Source: Pyropia yezoensis (taxonomy: Eukaryota > Rhodophyta > Bangiophyceae > Bangiales > Bangiaceae). Taken from it: a stretch of DNA of 64,000 nucleotides. The stretch is from the NCBI GenBank assembly GCA_009829735.1, contig CM020620.1, forward strand, positions 28,738,951-28,802,950, read 5' to 3'. Below, piece by piece: positions 22,142 through 33,473 of the stretch. A program made the position numbers and the translations under genes. Each line of letters begins with the position of its first letter. Within the stretch, counting starts at the first letter, position 1. Under the pieces are notes generated by a model. It saw only the letters and a program-made list of their open reading frames with translations. It was not told the origin of the DNA and did no database searches.

Positions 22142-23473
22142 ATGCCGCGCACGCGCATGCTGATTAAGGAGGAGCTCATCGCTCAAGACATGCGCCGTGT
22201 GGGCGAGGTAGCTGAGATTGCTAAGCAAGTTGGAGACACGCTCATGCCTGTCATCCACGCCAAGATGGAAGAGCTCAAGACGGAGGGCAGTGTGAGCTGG
22301 CCTAATCGCCCTGTTGAGGAGATTCGTGCCGCCCCTGCTCTGGTGTTCCCCACGAAGATTTTCCGCCAGGTCTACGCGAAAGTCATGGCTGCTCGCGTTC
22401 TGGCACTGGCATCCACTCAGTCAGCGCGGGGCGACGTCATTACGCCTCTCTTTCCTCCCGCGTGCAAGGCGCAATCGTAGGACCCGTTCGTTGTCGACAA
22501 CTACTACAAGGTGTGTCTGAGTGTTCTGCAAGGACTCTACTTGGCTATCAAGGCAACTGGCCGCGTTCCCGCTGTACTGCAGGGAAAAGGAAATGTCCTC
22601 AGTACACTGCTCGACGCCGTGGATGAGGCCTGTCTTTCTCAACTGCGGACGTTTTTCAATGATGGGCGAGCCGCAGCGCGAGCGTTCTTTTACCGCTTCA
22701 TAGGGTACTTCTTGATGAACACGTCGCCCAAGGTCTACATCCGACTGGTTCATCCAATGGCCACCGTTCCTGACGCCGACGATGATGAAGGGTCTCCCTA
22801 CTTTGCCATTGACACCTGTCACGTTGGCAGCGCTACGGGGGCTGTGGCGGCAATGCTGTCAAATGGTGTGCAGGCTCCGGCCGGCTCCCAACCTTCTGGT
22901 GGCTCTGTTACCTCCGTGCGCAGCACGGTGACAGGAGCGGGGCTGTGGGGCTTGACGGCGACAATGAAGAGGGAAATTAGCACAGATTCGGCCTTTACGC
23001 CCGAGGCAGGGTTGTACTACCCGCATGTCTCCGGTGAGCGCCTCATCAAGCGCACTGATTGCCTCTATCGCTTGTCCCGCGGCTTGGTCCAGCAATTGCT
23101 CAAGGGCAACGCGCGCATGCCGCACCCGGCCCTCGTTGTAATTGCCTAGAGCTTCCGCATTGCAGTCTCTGGTCCTGCCATTGCCTGGACTGCCGCAGAC
23201 GGTGGACCAATGAACCATGCGGAAGATGTCAATCCGTGCAAGTGGTGGTTGCTGGTTCCTCGCCCGGGCACACGCTCGGCGTTGCATACTCAGATCCAAA
23301 GGCTTACGGTAGAGGAGCAGCACGCCCACATGCATGGGACCGGGCAGGTGGCGGGGTCTGCGGGCGCTGCTCAAGCCATCGCTGAGGCAGCTGAGGATGA
23401 GGAAGAAGGCGATGCGGACTTTGAAGAGGACGTTCCTGTCGATTGTGGTGGTGATATGGAACTCGACTCTTGA
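22142..23473 (+). pseudogene. Unassigned ~440-codon protein, interrupted twice by TAG
   Basis: One plus-strand frame reads as credible protein from MPRTRMLIKEELIAQDM to an acidic tail ending GGDMELDS, broken only by two in-frame TAG codons. The first third is helical, the middle has YFLMNTSPKVYIRLVHP and YFAIDTCHVGS, and a later block reads GLYYPHVSGERLIKR. The last 60 residues are strongly acidic (EAAEDEEEGDADFEED). Nothing matches a family I know. Both interruptions are TAG and no frameshift is needed, so a decayed copy, exon boundaries or readthrough are all possible. It converges on the minus-strand ORF ending at 23705. Confidence 0.45.
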
Positions 23474-23704
23474 GCAGATGGCCTTTCTTCCTACCAGAGA
23501 GTAGGAGGAGTTCTTGTGGTAGTCGGAGACCAGGGTGGAGGTGCACCGGGAGAGCCTGATGGCGTGGTGTACGTTGGTTAGGTATCGAGCGACCGGAGCC
23601 ATGGTGAAAGAGATGAGACAGTTTCTTGTTTGGGACAGCTCTTGAAACCCCGTTGTGCGGCCGTCACTCGACGTTAGATTTCTGCGCAGCGTCTTGAGCG
23701 AGTC

Positions 23705-24697
23705 CTATAGAAGGCTCTTAGGGTCCAACGCTTCATCATCGACAACGCACACGGGAAGAGACATGGTCAGGCGCCTTGCAACATCAGCATCTGCAGATTC
23801 AGCAGGGCGCACAGCAGCACCAAGCGCCACCCATCGCAGAAACATTGGCCGCTCCGTTGGAAGGTCCGAAAAAGTGTCCATGCCCACGGTACTGCGGACT
23901 AGCTGCCCGACACCGTAAGCTTGTGAGCCACCTGTCAAGCAGACAGATCTCTGAGCGACTTGAACCGTCTGCTCCTGCGCATTGGGCTCCACGATATACC
24001 ACACGGAGCCCTCTTCGTCCACATGCCGCTCCAACACCAGCCGCGTTGAGACCGTTCCATTCAGCCTTGGAAACTTCTGTTGCATGGCAAGGGAGGCCTC
24101 AACGGCAGAGAAGCCAATGACGCGCAACACTTCAAGATGCCGGTCAAAACGCACGAAGCGTCCCGACACCCTGCCCCCAACACCGCGGATGGAGACAGCC
24201 TCCAACGACGCTATTGCCAGCATTCGGTCGACTGCCCGTCTCGTCGTGATGTAGTCGACTGTGAGGGTGGAGGCGCGCCGCTTGCGCTTGGCTGTCATGA
24301 GCTCAGGGCGCGCCGCGACCTTCCTCTTGATCGAAACACGCAGGCACGCTTGAAGAGAGTGGCCATCTGCATACTTGTGGACCTCCATCAGCTCTTGCAG
24401 AGAGGTGAGGCGGGACACAGACGCTCGAGAAAGCATGAGCTCACGTTCCACATTGACAAGCTTGGCCTCCAGCTGCCCAAACCTGTTCATGCGCTCTTCT
24501 AGCATGGTCACACGTCGCATCAGCGAAGTTCTGCCGTCACCAGACGACTTCGAACGTCCGTGACGGTGAGCAAGACCACAAGTGGTGCCATGCGCAGTAG
24601 ATGGAAGGCCTCCAGCACTCTGCGGACTCGTGCAGGGTGACTGACGATGAGAAGAGTCACAGAACTCCGCCTCACCACCTCTGGGTGACACATTCAT
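23705..24697 (-). CDS. Unassigned 330-residue coiled-coil protein
   Basis: The intact ORF begins MNVSPRGGEAEFC at 24697. Residues about 60-100 form a heptad-rich coiled coil (VTMLEERMNRFGQLEAKLVN). A basic stretch follows (AKRKRRAST, near 140-150), resembling a nuclear localisation signal, and then a mixed globular region with SGRFVRFDRHLEVLRVIGF and WYIVEPNAQEQTVQ. I do not recognise the family. It lies tail to tail with the acidic-tailed plus-strand gene, 230 bp between stops, and the two share similar composition. That layout resembles the two-gene arrangement of many DNA transposons, but no terminal repeats were found, so this is inference. Confidence 0.55.
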   Translation of the reverse strand: MNVSPRGGEAEFCDSSHRQSPCTSPQSAGGLPSTAHGTTCGLAHRHGRSKSSGDGRTSLMRRVTMLEERMNRFGQLEAKLVNVERELMLSRASVSRLTSLQELMEVHKYADGHSLQACLRVSIKRKVAARPELMTAKRKRRASTLTVDYITTRRAVDRMLAIASLEAVSIRGVGGRVSGRFVRFDRHLEVLRVIGFSAVEASLAMQQKFPRLNGTVSTRLVLERHVDEEGSVWYIVEPNAQEQTVQVAQRSVCLTGGSQAYGVGQLVRSTVGMDTFSDLPTERPMFLRWVALGAAVRPAESADADVARRLTMSLPVCVVDDEALDPKSLL

Positions 24698-26396
24698 GGG
24701 TGTGCCGAGGCAGCAGCGTCACGAGAAAGCACCAAATGACAAGCGCCGCTGCCGCAAGACGCAGAGAGGGCGCACGGCACACAGAAGGCGCCACCCGCCG
24801 TCGAGGGCGGTGGCTCAGCGGCCGGGAGGTGCGGTGCTAGGAGATGTGCCGGAGGTGGCCGACAATCGGGGGCGGAAACAGTCACACACAGTGGCGGGGT
24901 GTGGGGGCAGACGGGAGGAGACAGAAACCTTCCTAAGAGGCTGCAATAGTTGACGCCCACAGTGAAGAGCTCAGACGGGTGTCGCCCGTGGATGCGACGG
25001 CCCTGCTCAGCGGCAGGCAGCCGGCGAGCGAGAAGCAGGACGGACGCCACGTAGCGCGACCCACTGTGCGATGGCTTGAGGCGGGGAGGAGAAGAGCGGA
25101 AAATCACGGGCCGTTCTGTAGGAGCAGACGCGTGTCGTCCGCGGGGGCCTAAAAGACCATATCCAGCGGCAGGGGCAGAAGCGCGTCAGAAGCGCGGCCG
25201 CCGCGTGCGCAGGCGAATAGCAGGGGCAACCGGAAGGGGATGGGCAACGTCCGCGGAATTTGGCAGAGGCGCAGCGGCGAAAAGCGGGCAGCGGGGGCGA
25301 GCGGTGGCAGAGGGGCACCGTCCGTAACGGTGGAGAAGCTGGCTCAGACCGGTGAGGAACGGGGGCGCGCGACGACGGACGGGCACCGTCCGTACAGGCG
25401 TTGAGTACCACGTCCAGCAGCGCGTGGCGGGGGTGGACGCATGGGGACGGACGCCCTTCGTGCTGTCCCAGTGAGATAGGTGCAGGAGTGAGGACTGCTG
25501 GTGCACCAAAGCAGGCGCACGCCGTCCGGGGCGTTAAAAGACGGCGCACACCAGCTCGAGTTGGGAACCGGGGCGTTGACAAAGAAGAACTGGTGCAGTA
25601 GCGGGAAGGGACTCGGAAGCGCGGGGCAGCTGTCGAGCACGTAGAAAGAGAGTAGCACAGGAAGCCGGAACAAGTCACACGTTGGCGGATGAAGACCCAG
25701 TTTTACCGCTCAGAGTGCGCTGTACTGCTTCAGAGACCGCAGCCAGAAAGGCCGTGGGGAGGGCAGGCTGACAGACGAAATATTTTACCGCGTTCCATTG
25801 CAGATTCAAATTCAAACTTATCACAATTACATGACTCGCAACCGTCATCTTCAAGTGCGGATCGTGGACGCAGCCACGCAACCGGTCGCGCGCCTTCGCC
25901 GAATAGATTGCATGCTTGCCTGCCTCCAGCGCGCTGTTTGGTTGTATTCTTGTCTGCTTCTCCCTCTCTCGTGCTGTGCAGACGGTGGGGCGACCGCTTG
26001 AGTTGTGGCGACGTGGACGACTGAGAGAGCACTGCGGTCCTTGTTCGCGCAAAGCGTTTGTTTGTTCCGCCCCTCTCGATGGTACGTTGACGTGCTTGTT
26101 GAGGGGAGCGAAGCAGTTGATGGAGAGGAAGGCTATGCGTGTTCGATTATGCTACGGGCTGTCTTCATCACTTCCGGGGTTGGTCTGCTGGCGATTGAGC
26201 AAACCATGTTTGGCTGTCTGGTTGTCTCTCCATGCTTTGCGTGGTGTGGACCGCGCAAGCAATCTTGGTGCATCCAGTACCGCCACCGTGCTCAGCGGCT
26301 TCCCCAGGTAAGGGTTTTCGACGAACAGTCTTACGAGGGCTGGTGGGGTGCGTGACGCACGATCGCGAGTGGTGTTTGTCTGCTGTGTCATCTGTG
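24698..26396. other. Spacer with short repeated cggacg motifs
   Basis: No gene is supported. The motif gggcaccgtccgt and variants recur near 25310-25540. Open frames on either strand are Pro/Ser/Arg-rich or short. A 116-codon plus frame at 26005-26355 reads moderately protein-like but has no recognisable domain. Confidence 0.4.
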
Positions 26397-27671
26397 TCAT
26401 TGGGGAGGAGTTCCATCCCACTCCGCTTTGTGCCTAAAAGAGTGGAGTGCATTCTTCTTGGCACGGCCCATGGCTCGGGCCTGAAAAAGACCGTACGCCA
26501 CCGACTTGTTGTGGAGGGCGTAGGTCTCACAATCAAAGATCCTCTGATAGATCGGGTTGGCTACCTGGATCTTGGGCGGCACCTCACGTTGAGGGAAAAG
26601 CCGCTGAGGCAAAGGGGTGAGTTGACCCGCAGTGCCTGTCGTCAGCCGCGGCGAGCTTGGCGTAGCCACCGGCATCTCCGACGGGAACTCCCCCGAAAAG
26701 GGCGTGTGCCTCTCCGAGACTGGCGTGGCTCCCTCGTTGAGAGTCACAGGGGTCGCCCCCGGTTCGGAGGGCCCCGAGACAGGCGTAGGGGGAAGTGTCC
26801 CCTGCGTCTGCGGGCTCCAAAGCCCCAATGCGGTCTGGACATTGAGACCATCTGGCAAACTCGCCACAATCTGATTCAGAATGGTATTTGTCATCGTGAC
26901 CACCAGTTCCGGCAAAGTCTCCCGCAACACATTGGTCGCCTCCCGACGGACAGTTTCCGCGAGAAGAGGGTTACCGACTCCAGTTGAGTATCGGTCCGCC
27001 TCCGGGAGTCCACCTGAGGAGTAACCACGATCCTCAGGGGTCTCGACCGGGGGCATGGGCGCGAGCCCATCGCCGACCAACGGAGGTCCGCCGTCCTCCG
27101 AAGGCCTAGTTGGCGACGGCTCCAAGCAAAAGTTGGCTCCAACCCGAGTGGATCCCGCGGGGACAGTCCTCTCACCTTGGGACGTTCCCGTTGAGTGTAC
27201 CACACGGTGGCCGGACTTCGGCCCACCAACATCAGGGGTGTCGCCCGAATGAGCTCCCGACTGAGGCGGGGTGGCCAGTTGCCCGCCCATATCTCCAGTT
27301 CTGCTGGCTTGAGGAACCTCCAGTTCCTCTGTGACCCCAGGAACACCCTGTGTCTCACCAGTATTGCAAGGGACTGGAGTACGTGCTTCACCCGTGTACT
27401 CCACAGACGATGGGGGGTCTGATCCAGCCATGTTGGCTAACGATCCGTAGGACACGGTCCAAGTCCGCCGCTCCTCTGAGACAGAGGACCCCCTACACTC
27501 GGGTGCAAACGCTGCGGCAAGAGCGCCGGCCAGGCTGTGGCAAAAACCACTCGCACACACGGCACCCAAGTTGGGGCGATGCGCAAGGGCTGCCTCCCGT
27601 GTCGGGGGAACCGGAAAAAGTGCAAGTTGCACACACTCTATCCCTGTTGTGGGGCAAGCCCCCCACGACAA
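26397..27671 (-). mobile_element. Ty3/Gypsy-like gag remnant (fossil)
   Basis: A minus-strand open frame of 424 codons is clearly related to the gag at 0.9-2.1 kb: both carry FDCETY followed by NKS and end near EWDGTPP. The long N-terminal region is Pro/Ser/Thr/Gly-rich, as in that gag. The element is cut short inside capsid at about 26.4 kb, and no protease, reverse transcriptase or integrase follows. A leader-like repeat at 27690-27935 lies immediately upstream. The remaining frame is long and open, so the copy is truncated but not greatly decayed. Confidence 0.7.
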
Positions 27672-27689
27672 AACAAGAAAATGGGGCGT

Positions 27690-27935
27690 GAACCAACAGT
27701 CTCTTGGTCGGGTCGGGGAAGCGAGGCCAAGCCCCGCTGTCCTTCCCCTTATCCCCCCAGGGTCCCCTCAGAATATCTCCACTCGAAATCTCCCACCCCA
27801 GCACCTGCCCACCGGGCCACACAAAAATTCAATACGATAAAATGCAGAAAATCCTCAAGTCCAAGTCGGATTTACTACGAAACTAACTATCCCTTACTTA
27901 GGGAATATGGACCCAAATGCATGAGGAGAAACGGG
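27690..27935 (-). repeat. Retrotransposon leader/LTR-like repeat, copy A
   Basis: This stretch begins with a caacagtctcttggtcggg motif and matches 29404-29660 over its whole length with many substitutions and small gaps. The copies are direct repeats 1.7 kb apart. Each lies just upstream, in the minus-strand sense, of a different gag-like region, so it is more likely a shared leader or LTR end than a pair of LTRs of one element. Confidence 0.65.
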
Positions 27936-27959
27936 TCAGGCTAGCTGCCTGCCGCCGCT

Positions 27960-29263
27960 TGTATGGCACGTGTTGCCCCCCTACCTGGGGTCAATACTGC
28001 CACAGTAGCTGCTCAACAGTTCTTTGAGAATCTCACGGTAATCCAGGGGGGTGGTTGCGACTCTCATCCCCGGCATCGGGGAGGCCTGGCGAAGGATGCC
28101 TCGTACATGGTCATCAACAAAGAACGGGAGGATCTCCAGGGCTAACCCCTCGTTAACGAGTGCCTTGTCTGCGGCTGCCTTGAAGCAGGTCAAGAAACCG
28201 ATGACTGCCAACGGACGTCCGTTCGGTCCCCCGAACATAGGGACTCCCTTCATAAGGGTCTGCATAGAGCGGATCGCCCGATGCGAGGTATTACGCATCG
28301 ATTCCGATACGGTAGTGGAACGGTCCTCCAAACGATAACGTTCAGGAGTCAGTACCGACCTGAAGACTTCGTTGACAATCTCCGTGTCATCGTCCTCGAT
28401 ATCCAGTCACTTGGCCAGTTGGTGAGTAAACACATCGGACTCCATCCGCTTCAGTAAGCTCGCAGTAACCTGCGCTGTCATAGTCTGCACCAGCGACGCT
28501 GGTACTTCCGGCGTCGGCACCTCGGGTTCCCGAGTTGCCTGGCTTCCTTCGTCGTGAGGGTACTGAGACAGGGTACCGCCCCGCCCTTCATAGCCGACTC
28601 TGCTCCGGCGTCAGTATCCGCCGGGTCGTTTCCGCGGAGAACGCTCCGGGTACTCCGAGCGTAGCGCTCCATGTGGCTCCGCTCCAACTCGGCTGACGAG
28701 TCGGATCCACAGCCCGCCGTGTCCGGGGGTTGTCCGGGAGCTGCTGCGCCGGGGTCGACCCCGGTAGACTTCGAAAGTAGCCCGGCCGGTTCGAGCCGTA
28801 CCGGTGTAGGAGGAGCACGACGGGGTACCGTCGTGTGGCGTGTTGACATCAGCACTGTCATTGCGTCCTCCTTGCGCTCTTGATGTGCGTCGAGTCCAGA
28901 GAACCGGGCCTCAATGTGAGCCAATGATGCCATCAGGGAATCCCCTGGAGAAGGTGGCGGCGGAGTGAGGTCGGCTGAACATGATTGAGGCGGGCCACCG
29001 CCCCCTGCCGTCCGAGCCGTACCAAACGTCGATCCGGCACCGAAGAGCATCGGCGTCTCAATGTTGTCGATCGGGTTCCCGATCCCGGTTCCCGAGTTCA
29101 CCTCCGGAGTCGGCGTCGACGCCGATCCGGCCAAGGTTGCTATCCTTGGAGCGCAAGCCACGGGACCAGGATGGGAGCCCAAATGGGAGGGGTTTGTTGT
29201 TCTACCATGGCCGGCGGTGGATTCGCCGATGGCCCCCTCGTTATAAACTCTCGGAGATACCAC
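27960..29263 (-). mobile_element. Second LTR-retrotransposon gag remnant (fossil)
   Basis: Two minus-strand coding pieces, 29263-28478 and 28331-27981, look like a second gag different from that at 26.4-27.7 kb. The first is Pro/Gly/Ser-rich with TPPPPSPGDSLMASLAHIEA. The second reads ESMRNTSHRAIRSMQTLM and FFVDDHVRGIL and resembles a capsid-like helical domain. The pieces do not share one frame, so the copy is broken at least once or twice. The leader-like repeat at 29404-29660 lies upstream. The exact family is uncertain, although neighbouring material is Ty3/Gypsy. Confidence 0.45.
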
Positions 29264-29403
29264 TAACTACCCTCCACCCCAAGATGCAAGTTCCTCTGGT
29301 CGTAAGTAACTCGCAGATACCGTGACCAATACGGGCTCCCAAATTGAAAGCTAAGGAATAGAAGTAGCCCCCCTCAATTAGGGTCACAAAACGGTAATGC
29401 TAC

Positions 29404-29660
29404 AGTGGGCCAACAGTTTCTTGGTCGGGACGGGGAAGCGAGGCCAAGCCTCGCTGTCCCTCCCCGTATTCCCACAGGGTCCTCTCAGAATCTCGCCACT
29501 CAGAATCTCCTACCCCAGCGCCTGCCCACTGGGCCACAGGAAAGTTCAAGACGATAAAAGTGCAGAAACTCCTCAAATTCAGGTTGGACTTACTATCAAG
29601 CAAAGTATCCCTGACTTATGGAAATTCGAGACCAAATGCAAAGGGAGCAACGGGTCCGAC
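29404..29660 (-). repeat. Retrotransposon leader/LTR-like repeat, copy B
   Basis: Diverged direct copy of 27690-27935, recognisable from its opening caacagtttcttggtcggga and from the shared gaagcgaggccaagcc segment. The divergence suggests that the two remnants inserted at different times or belong to sister families. Confidence 0.65.
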
Positions 29661-29789
29661 CAGTTGTCTCACGACCCCGTGTGGCGCGCCCTGGCCCCCG
29701 CGTTGGTCCAGTTCTGCCACAGTATTGGTAGTCTCCTGACCTTTTTGCAGACTGCTCAGCCAATCTAAGACTGCTGGTAGTCTCGATCC

Positions 29790-31590
29790 CTTGCTGTCGA
29801 GGATGTCCACAGGTACCGTTCTTGGTTCAAACCCATAGTTCAGGAAGAATGGGGAGTACGTCGTGACCGCATTGAGTGACCGGTTGTAAGCTACTTCTGC
29901 AGCAACAAGGAAGAGATCTCAATTGTCCTGGTGATGGTTCACGAAGTTTCGCAGAATTTCCTCAGTCTTCTTGTTGATGATCTCGGTTTGTCCGTCCGTC
30001 TGGGGATGAAAGGCTGAAGATGCCTTGATGTTGACCTTGAGAATTTTGGTGAGCGACTGCTAGAAGTTTTAAAAGAAGATACTCTCTCGGTTGCAGACGA
30101 CGTCGGATGGTAGACCGTGATGACGGTAGACGTGATCATGGTAGAGTTGCGCTGCGACTTGTGCACTACAGTTGGGCTTCATTAGTACTAGTCAAATCAT
30201 CTTCGACAGTCTGTCCACAATGACGTAAATGCCATTGTGGCCCCTTCGGGTCAGTGGAAAAGGGGTGATAAAGTCCATGGAGACACTTGCCCATTGTTGG
30301 TTTGGTGGATCTAGTGGTTTCAGGTGACCCAGTGGTGAATGGGTGCCAGCCTTGTTCTGCTGGCACAAATCACATGATTGTATGTATCTTTGAATGTCCG
30401 TCCGCATCGTCCTCCAGTGGGATTTGGAAGCAATAGCGTTGGTGGTTTTCCTGACTCCCATGTGACCTTGGCTTGGGATGTCGTGATAGTCATGGAGTAG
30501 TCCTTGGCGTAGAGTACCAACGGGGATGCACATACGGTCACTTCGTTTCAAAAACCTCACGTGAAGCCGGTAGGGAGATACCGGGTCTTTGACTAGGTCG
30601 GCAAACTCGGGGCTCGCGTTGTACTCTTGGCCTAGGGTGGCAAGGTCTTGATCACTTTGGCTTATGGTCATGAGGTTGTTGATTTCAGTTTTCTTGGGTA
30701 GGCTTTTGGTGGTCTTGGTTAGCATGCGACTAAGGAGATCTTGGTTGGGAGCGTGCTTATCGGGGGTGTCTTGTGGTTGCCTCGGAAGAGCATCAGCTAC
30801 GGGGTTGGGTGTGCCCTTGATGGGGATGATCTCGAAATCCAATTGCTCCAACAGCTCTAGCCACTTGACTTGGCGGTCGTTGAGCTTCTCTTGGGTTTTT
30901 AAGTACCTTACGCACTCATGGTCGGTATGCACCTCGAAAGTTCTTTCTTGGAGGTAGCAGCGTCAGTGTCGAATGGCTTGTACTATTGCGAGCAGTTCGC
31001 GCTCACGGATACTGTAGCACTGTTCGTGGATGTTCAGCGTCAATAAATAGTCGGCCACTGGGCGGCGTCCTTTTCCGTCATCTTGTTCAAGGACAGCGCC
31101 AACAGCGTACCCACTTGCATATGTGGAGACAAAGATTGGGCATCATGTGTCGAATGGCCTCAGTACTGGTGCACTTGCCGTCATGGTTTGCAGTTGCTCA
31201 AAGGCCTTCTGGGAGTCAGAGTTCTATTCAAAGTCGACGTTACCTGTGAGTCGTGCGAGACGTGCAGCCACGGATGCCATTCCCTTCATAAGTCGACGAT
31301 AGAAGTTGACCATGCCGAGGAAGGATTGCACATCCCTTTTTCTCTGTGGCGTTGCCCATGATCGAATGGCTTCGACCCTGTAGTCCTCCATAGAGAATCC
31401 TTCCTTGGAGATGACGTGGCAGAGGTAGTCTTCAGTCGTTCGAGCAAATTGGCACTTGTTGAGCTTGGCGTAGATATTATGCTGTCGCAACTTGTCCAGG
31501 GCTTGCCTTAGGTGCTTAATTTGATCTTCGTTAGTTTCGCTGTAGACCAGGATGTCGTCGAGGTAGACACAGATGAGCGTGTCGCTAACA
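29790..31590 (-). mobile_element. Ty3/Gypsy pol remnant: RT, RNase H, integrase (fossil)
   Basis: Minus-strand pol fragment. Parts in order: the reverse-transcriptase end with the YLDD active-site motif near 31560 and the block EGFSMEDYRVEAIRSWATP; the RNase H end (TDHECVRYLKTQEKLNDRQ); the integrase zinc-binding region (SCDLCQQNKAG); and the start of the integrase core (MDFITPFPLTRRGHNGIYVI). The RT-RNase H-integrase order is that of Ty3/Gypsy. It is cut off upstream of the RT active site and downstream in the integrase core, and it has several breaks. It looks older than the gag remnants at 1-2 kb and 26-28 kb. No chromodomain is seen. Confidence 0.8.
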
Positions 31591-32189
31591 ATAATTAGGA
31601 AGGGAGACGGTCTGGGGGAGAAGCCGACACGCATTAGCCAGCCGACGAGCGCCACATGAAGGCGGGACTGATGCACGAATGAGATGCAAACGAGACGGGC
31701 GTTTGGTATGGAGGGGTGGACACGCATTGGCTCGCCGAGATCGCCCAAATGCGTAGAAGTGCCCAAGGCGCGACAACTATTATGTGCACGAGGAGGGAGC
31801 GACACACCCAGGCCGGCGGTGGCTGTGAAGGTGCGCAGAACCTCTCCGTCCTTGGTGGGCTCCTGTAGTATCTACTATTCTAGATGTTCCACGATGGTTG
31901 TCGGGCGCAGCATTATTCGTATGACACAGCGACCATCATTACCATTGTGGTTCGTGTCCTGATCCGCCGCTGATCCCCCATTCTCCACCTTGGCACTTCT
32001 GTATGCGGTTGTGCTGGCTGTGCTTGGTCCGCCATGCTTTCTTTCCCCCAGATACTGTACGGCAAGGAGACGGAGCACGTACTACATACACATGGGTGTG
32101 TGGCTGTGCTTTTTTTTTCTCCTGCAGTGCACGTGGGGGAGAAGTTTTGCCCTTTTGTCGCGGCCAACTGATGCACCGCTCGCGGCGAG
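31591..32189. other. Spacer between pol remnant and minisatellite
   Basis: A phrase close to acacgcattag-ccagccgacgag occurs twice, at about 31630 and 31722, as a decayed direct repeat. The rest is ordinary sequence with no supported gene. Confidence 0.4.
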
Positions 32190-33170
32190 GCTGTAGGAGG
32201 GCCAGTAGCCGCCCCCCACCCGTAGCCGCCGCCCCCCCGCCTGTCCCACCCGCCCCCCACCTGTACCAGCCGCCCCCACGCCGGTAGCAGCCGCCCCCCA
32301 CCGGTAGCAGCCGCGCCCCCATCCGCAGCAGCCGCCCGCCAGCCGGTAGCCGCCGCCCCGCAACCGGTAGCGGCCGCCCCCCCGCCGGTAGCAGCCACCC
32401 CCCACCGGTAGCAGCCGCGCCCCCATCCGCAGCAGCCGCCCGCCAGCTGGTAGCCGCCGTCCCCCAACCGGTAGCGGCCGGCCCGCCACCGCTGCCAGCC
32501 GCCCCCACTGGCAGCAGCCGCCCCCCCGCCCGCTACCAGCCGCCCCTCAACGGCACCAGCCGCCCTCCGGGCCACTGAAACCTCCCCCCCGCCTGTAGCA
32601 GCCGCCCCCTCGCCGGTAGCGGCGGCCCCCAACCGGTAGCCGGCGCCCCCTCGCCGGCCGCGGCCGCCCCCCAACGGAAGCGGCCGCCCCCCCACCGGTT
32701 GCGGCCGCCCCCCCGCCTGTACCAGAAGCCCCCCACCTGTACCAGCCGCCCCCCCGCCGGTAGCTGCCGCCCCCCACCGGTAGCAGCCGCCCCCCACCCG
32801 TAGCAGCCGCCCCCTCGTCCGCAGCGGCCACCCGCTAGCCGGTAGCAGCCGCCCCCCCACCGGTAGCGGCCGCCCCACCGCCGGTCGCGGCCGCCCCCCA
32901 CCGGTAGCGGCCGCGCCCTCGCCGGCCACGGCCGCTCCCCTCTGGTAGCGGCCCCCCCCCCGCCGGTGGTAGCCGCCCCCTCACCGGTTGCGGCCGCCCC
33001 CCCACCTGTACAAGCCGCCCCCCCACCTGTTGCAGCCGCCCCCCCGCCGGTAGCAGCCCCCCCCCACCAGTAGCAGCCGCCCCCCGTCCGCAGCGGCCGC
33101 CCCCTCGCTGGTTCCAGCCGTCCCCCCACCGGTAGCGGCCGCCGCCCCGGTTGCAGCGGCCGGCGGCAGG
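32190..33170. repeat. GC-rich minisatellite, ~18-21-bp unit
   Basis: Around fifty imperfect copies of a unit like ccaccggtagcagccgcccc run for nearly 1 kb, with variation in C-run length and in the central gtagc. On the minus strand the unit is G-run rich (GGGGGCGGC), so G-quadruplex formation is plausible. The array opens long Gly/Arg/Ala-rich minus-strand frames that I treat as artefacts. Confidence 0.9.
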
Positions 33171-33400
33171 CGGCAGCCTGGCTCGTGGCGGCCAGGGTAG
33201 GCTCGCCCGCGTCCCATTTTTTGGCGCCTGCCCCAGCCCCTTTGGCTGGCCGCTACCTCCGTGCTGCAGTAGACACCATCCCCCTGCATGCCTGAGTCAT
33301 CCCCCGTGGTCTCTCGCCACTTCCGGCATCTCCCATGGCCGTAGCGGTCTATCGTCGGCCGTAGCTGCGCCCCCCAGACGCGTCAATTTTCCAGTGTGAC

Positions 33401-33473
33401 GAACTTGCAGGCTGATAGAGACGAATCCGCAGGCTGCGGGCCTCGCGCGAGCGAACTTGCAGTCTGCAAGTTC
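33401..33473. repeat. gaacttgcag repeats with a 21-bp palindrome
   Basis: The 10-mer gaacttgcag occurs at 33401-33410, at 33453-33462, and inverted at 33464-33473. The last two make a perfect palindrome with one central base. A matching inverted caacttgcagg lies just past the NTPase gene near 36573-36583. These may be a protein-binding site upstream of that gene or the ends of a mobile unit carrying it. Confidence 0.6.

Noticed and set aside
27690-29660. The paired repeats as the two LTRs of one 2-kb element
   Set aside because: Each copy lies just upstream of a separate gag-like region and the copies are strongly diverged, so a shared leader of two elements fits better.
31913-33129. Long Gly/Arg-rich minus-strand frames
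   Set aside because: They are direct translations of the 18-21-bp minisatellite and have no independent support.
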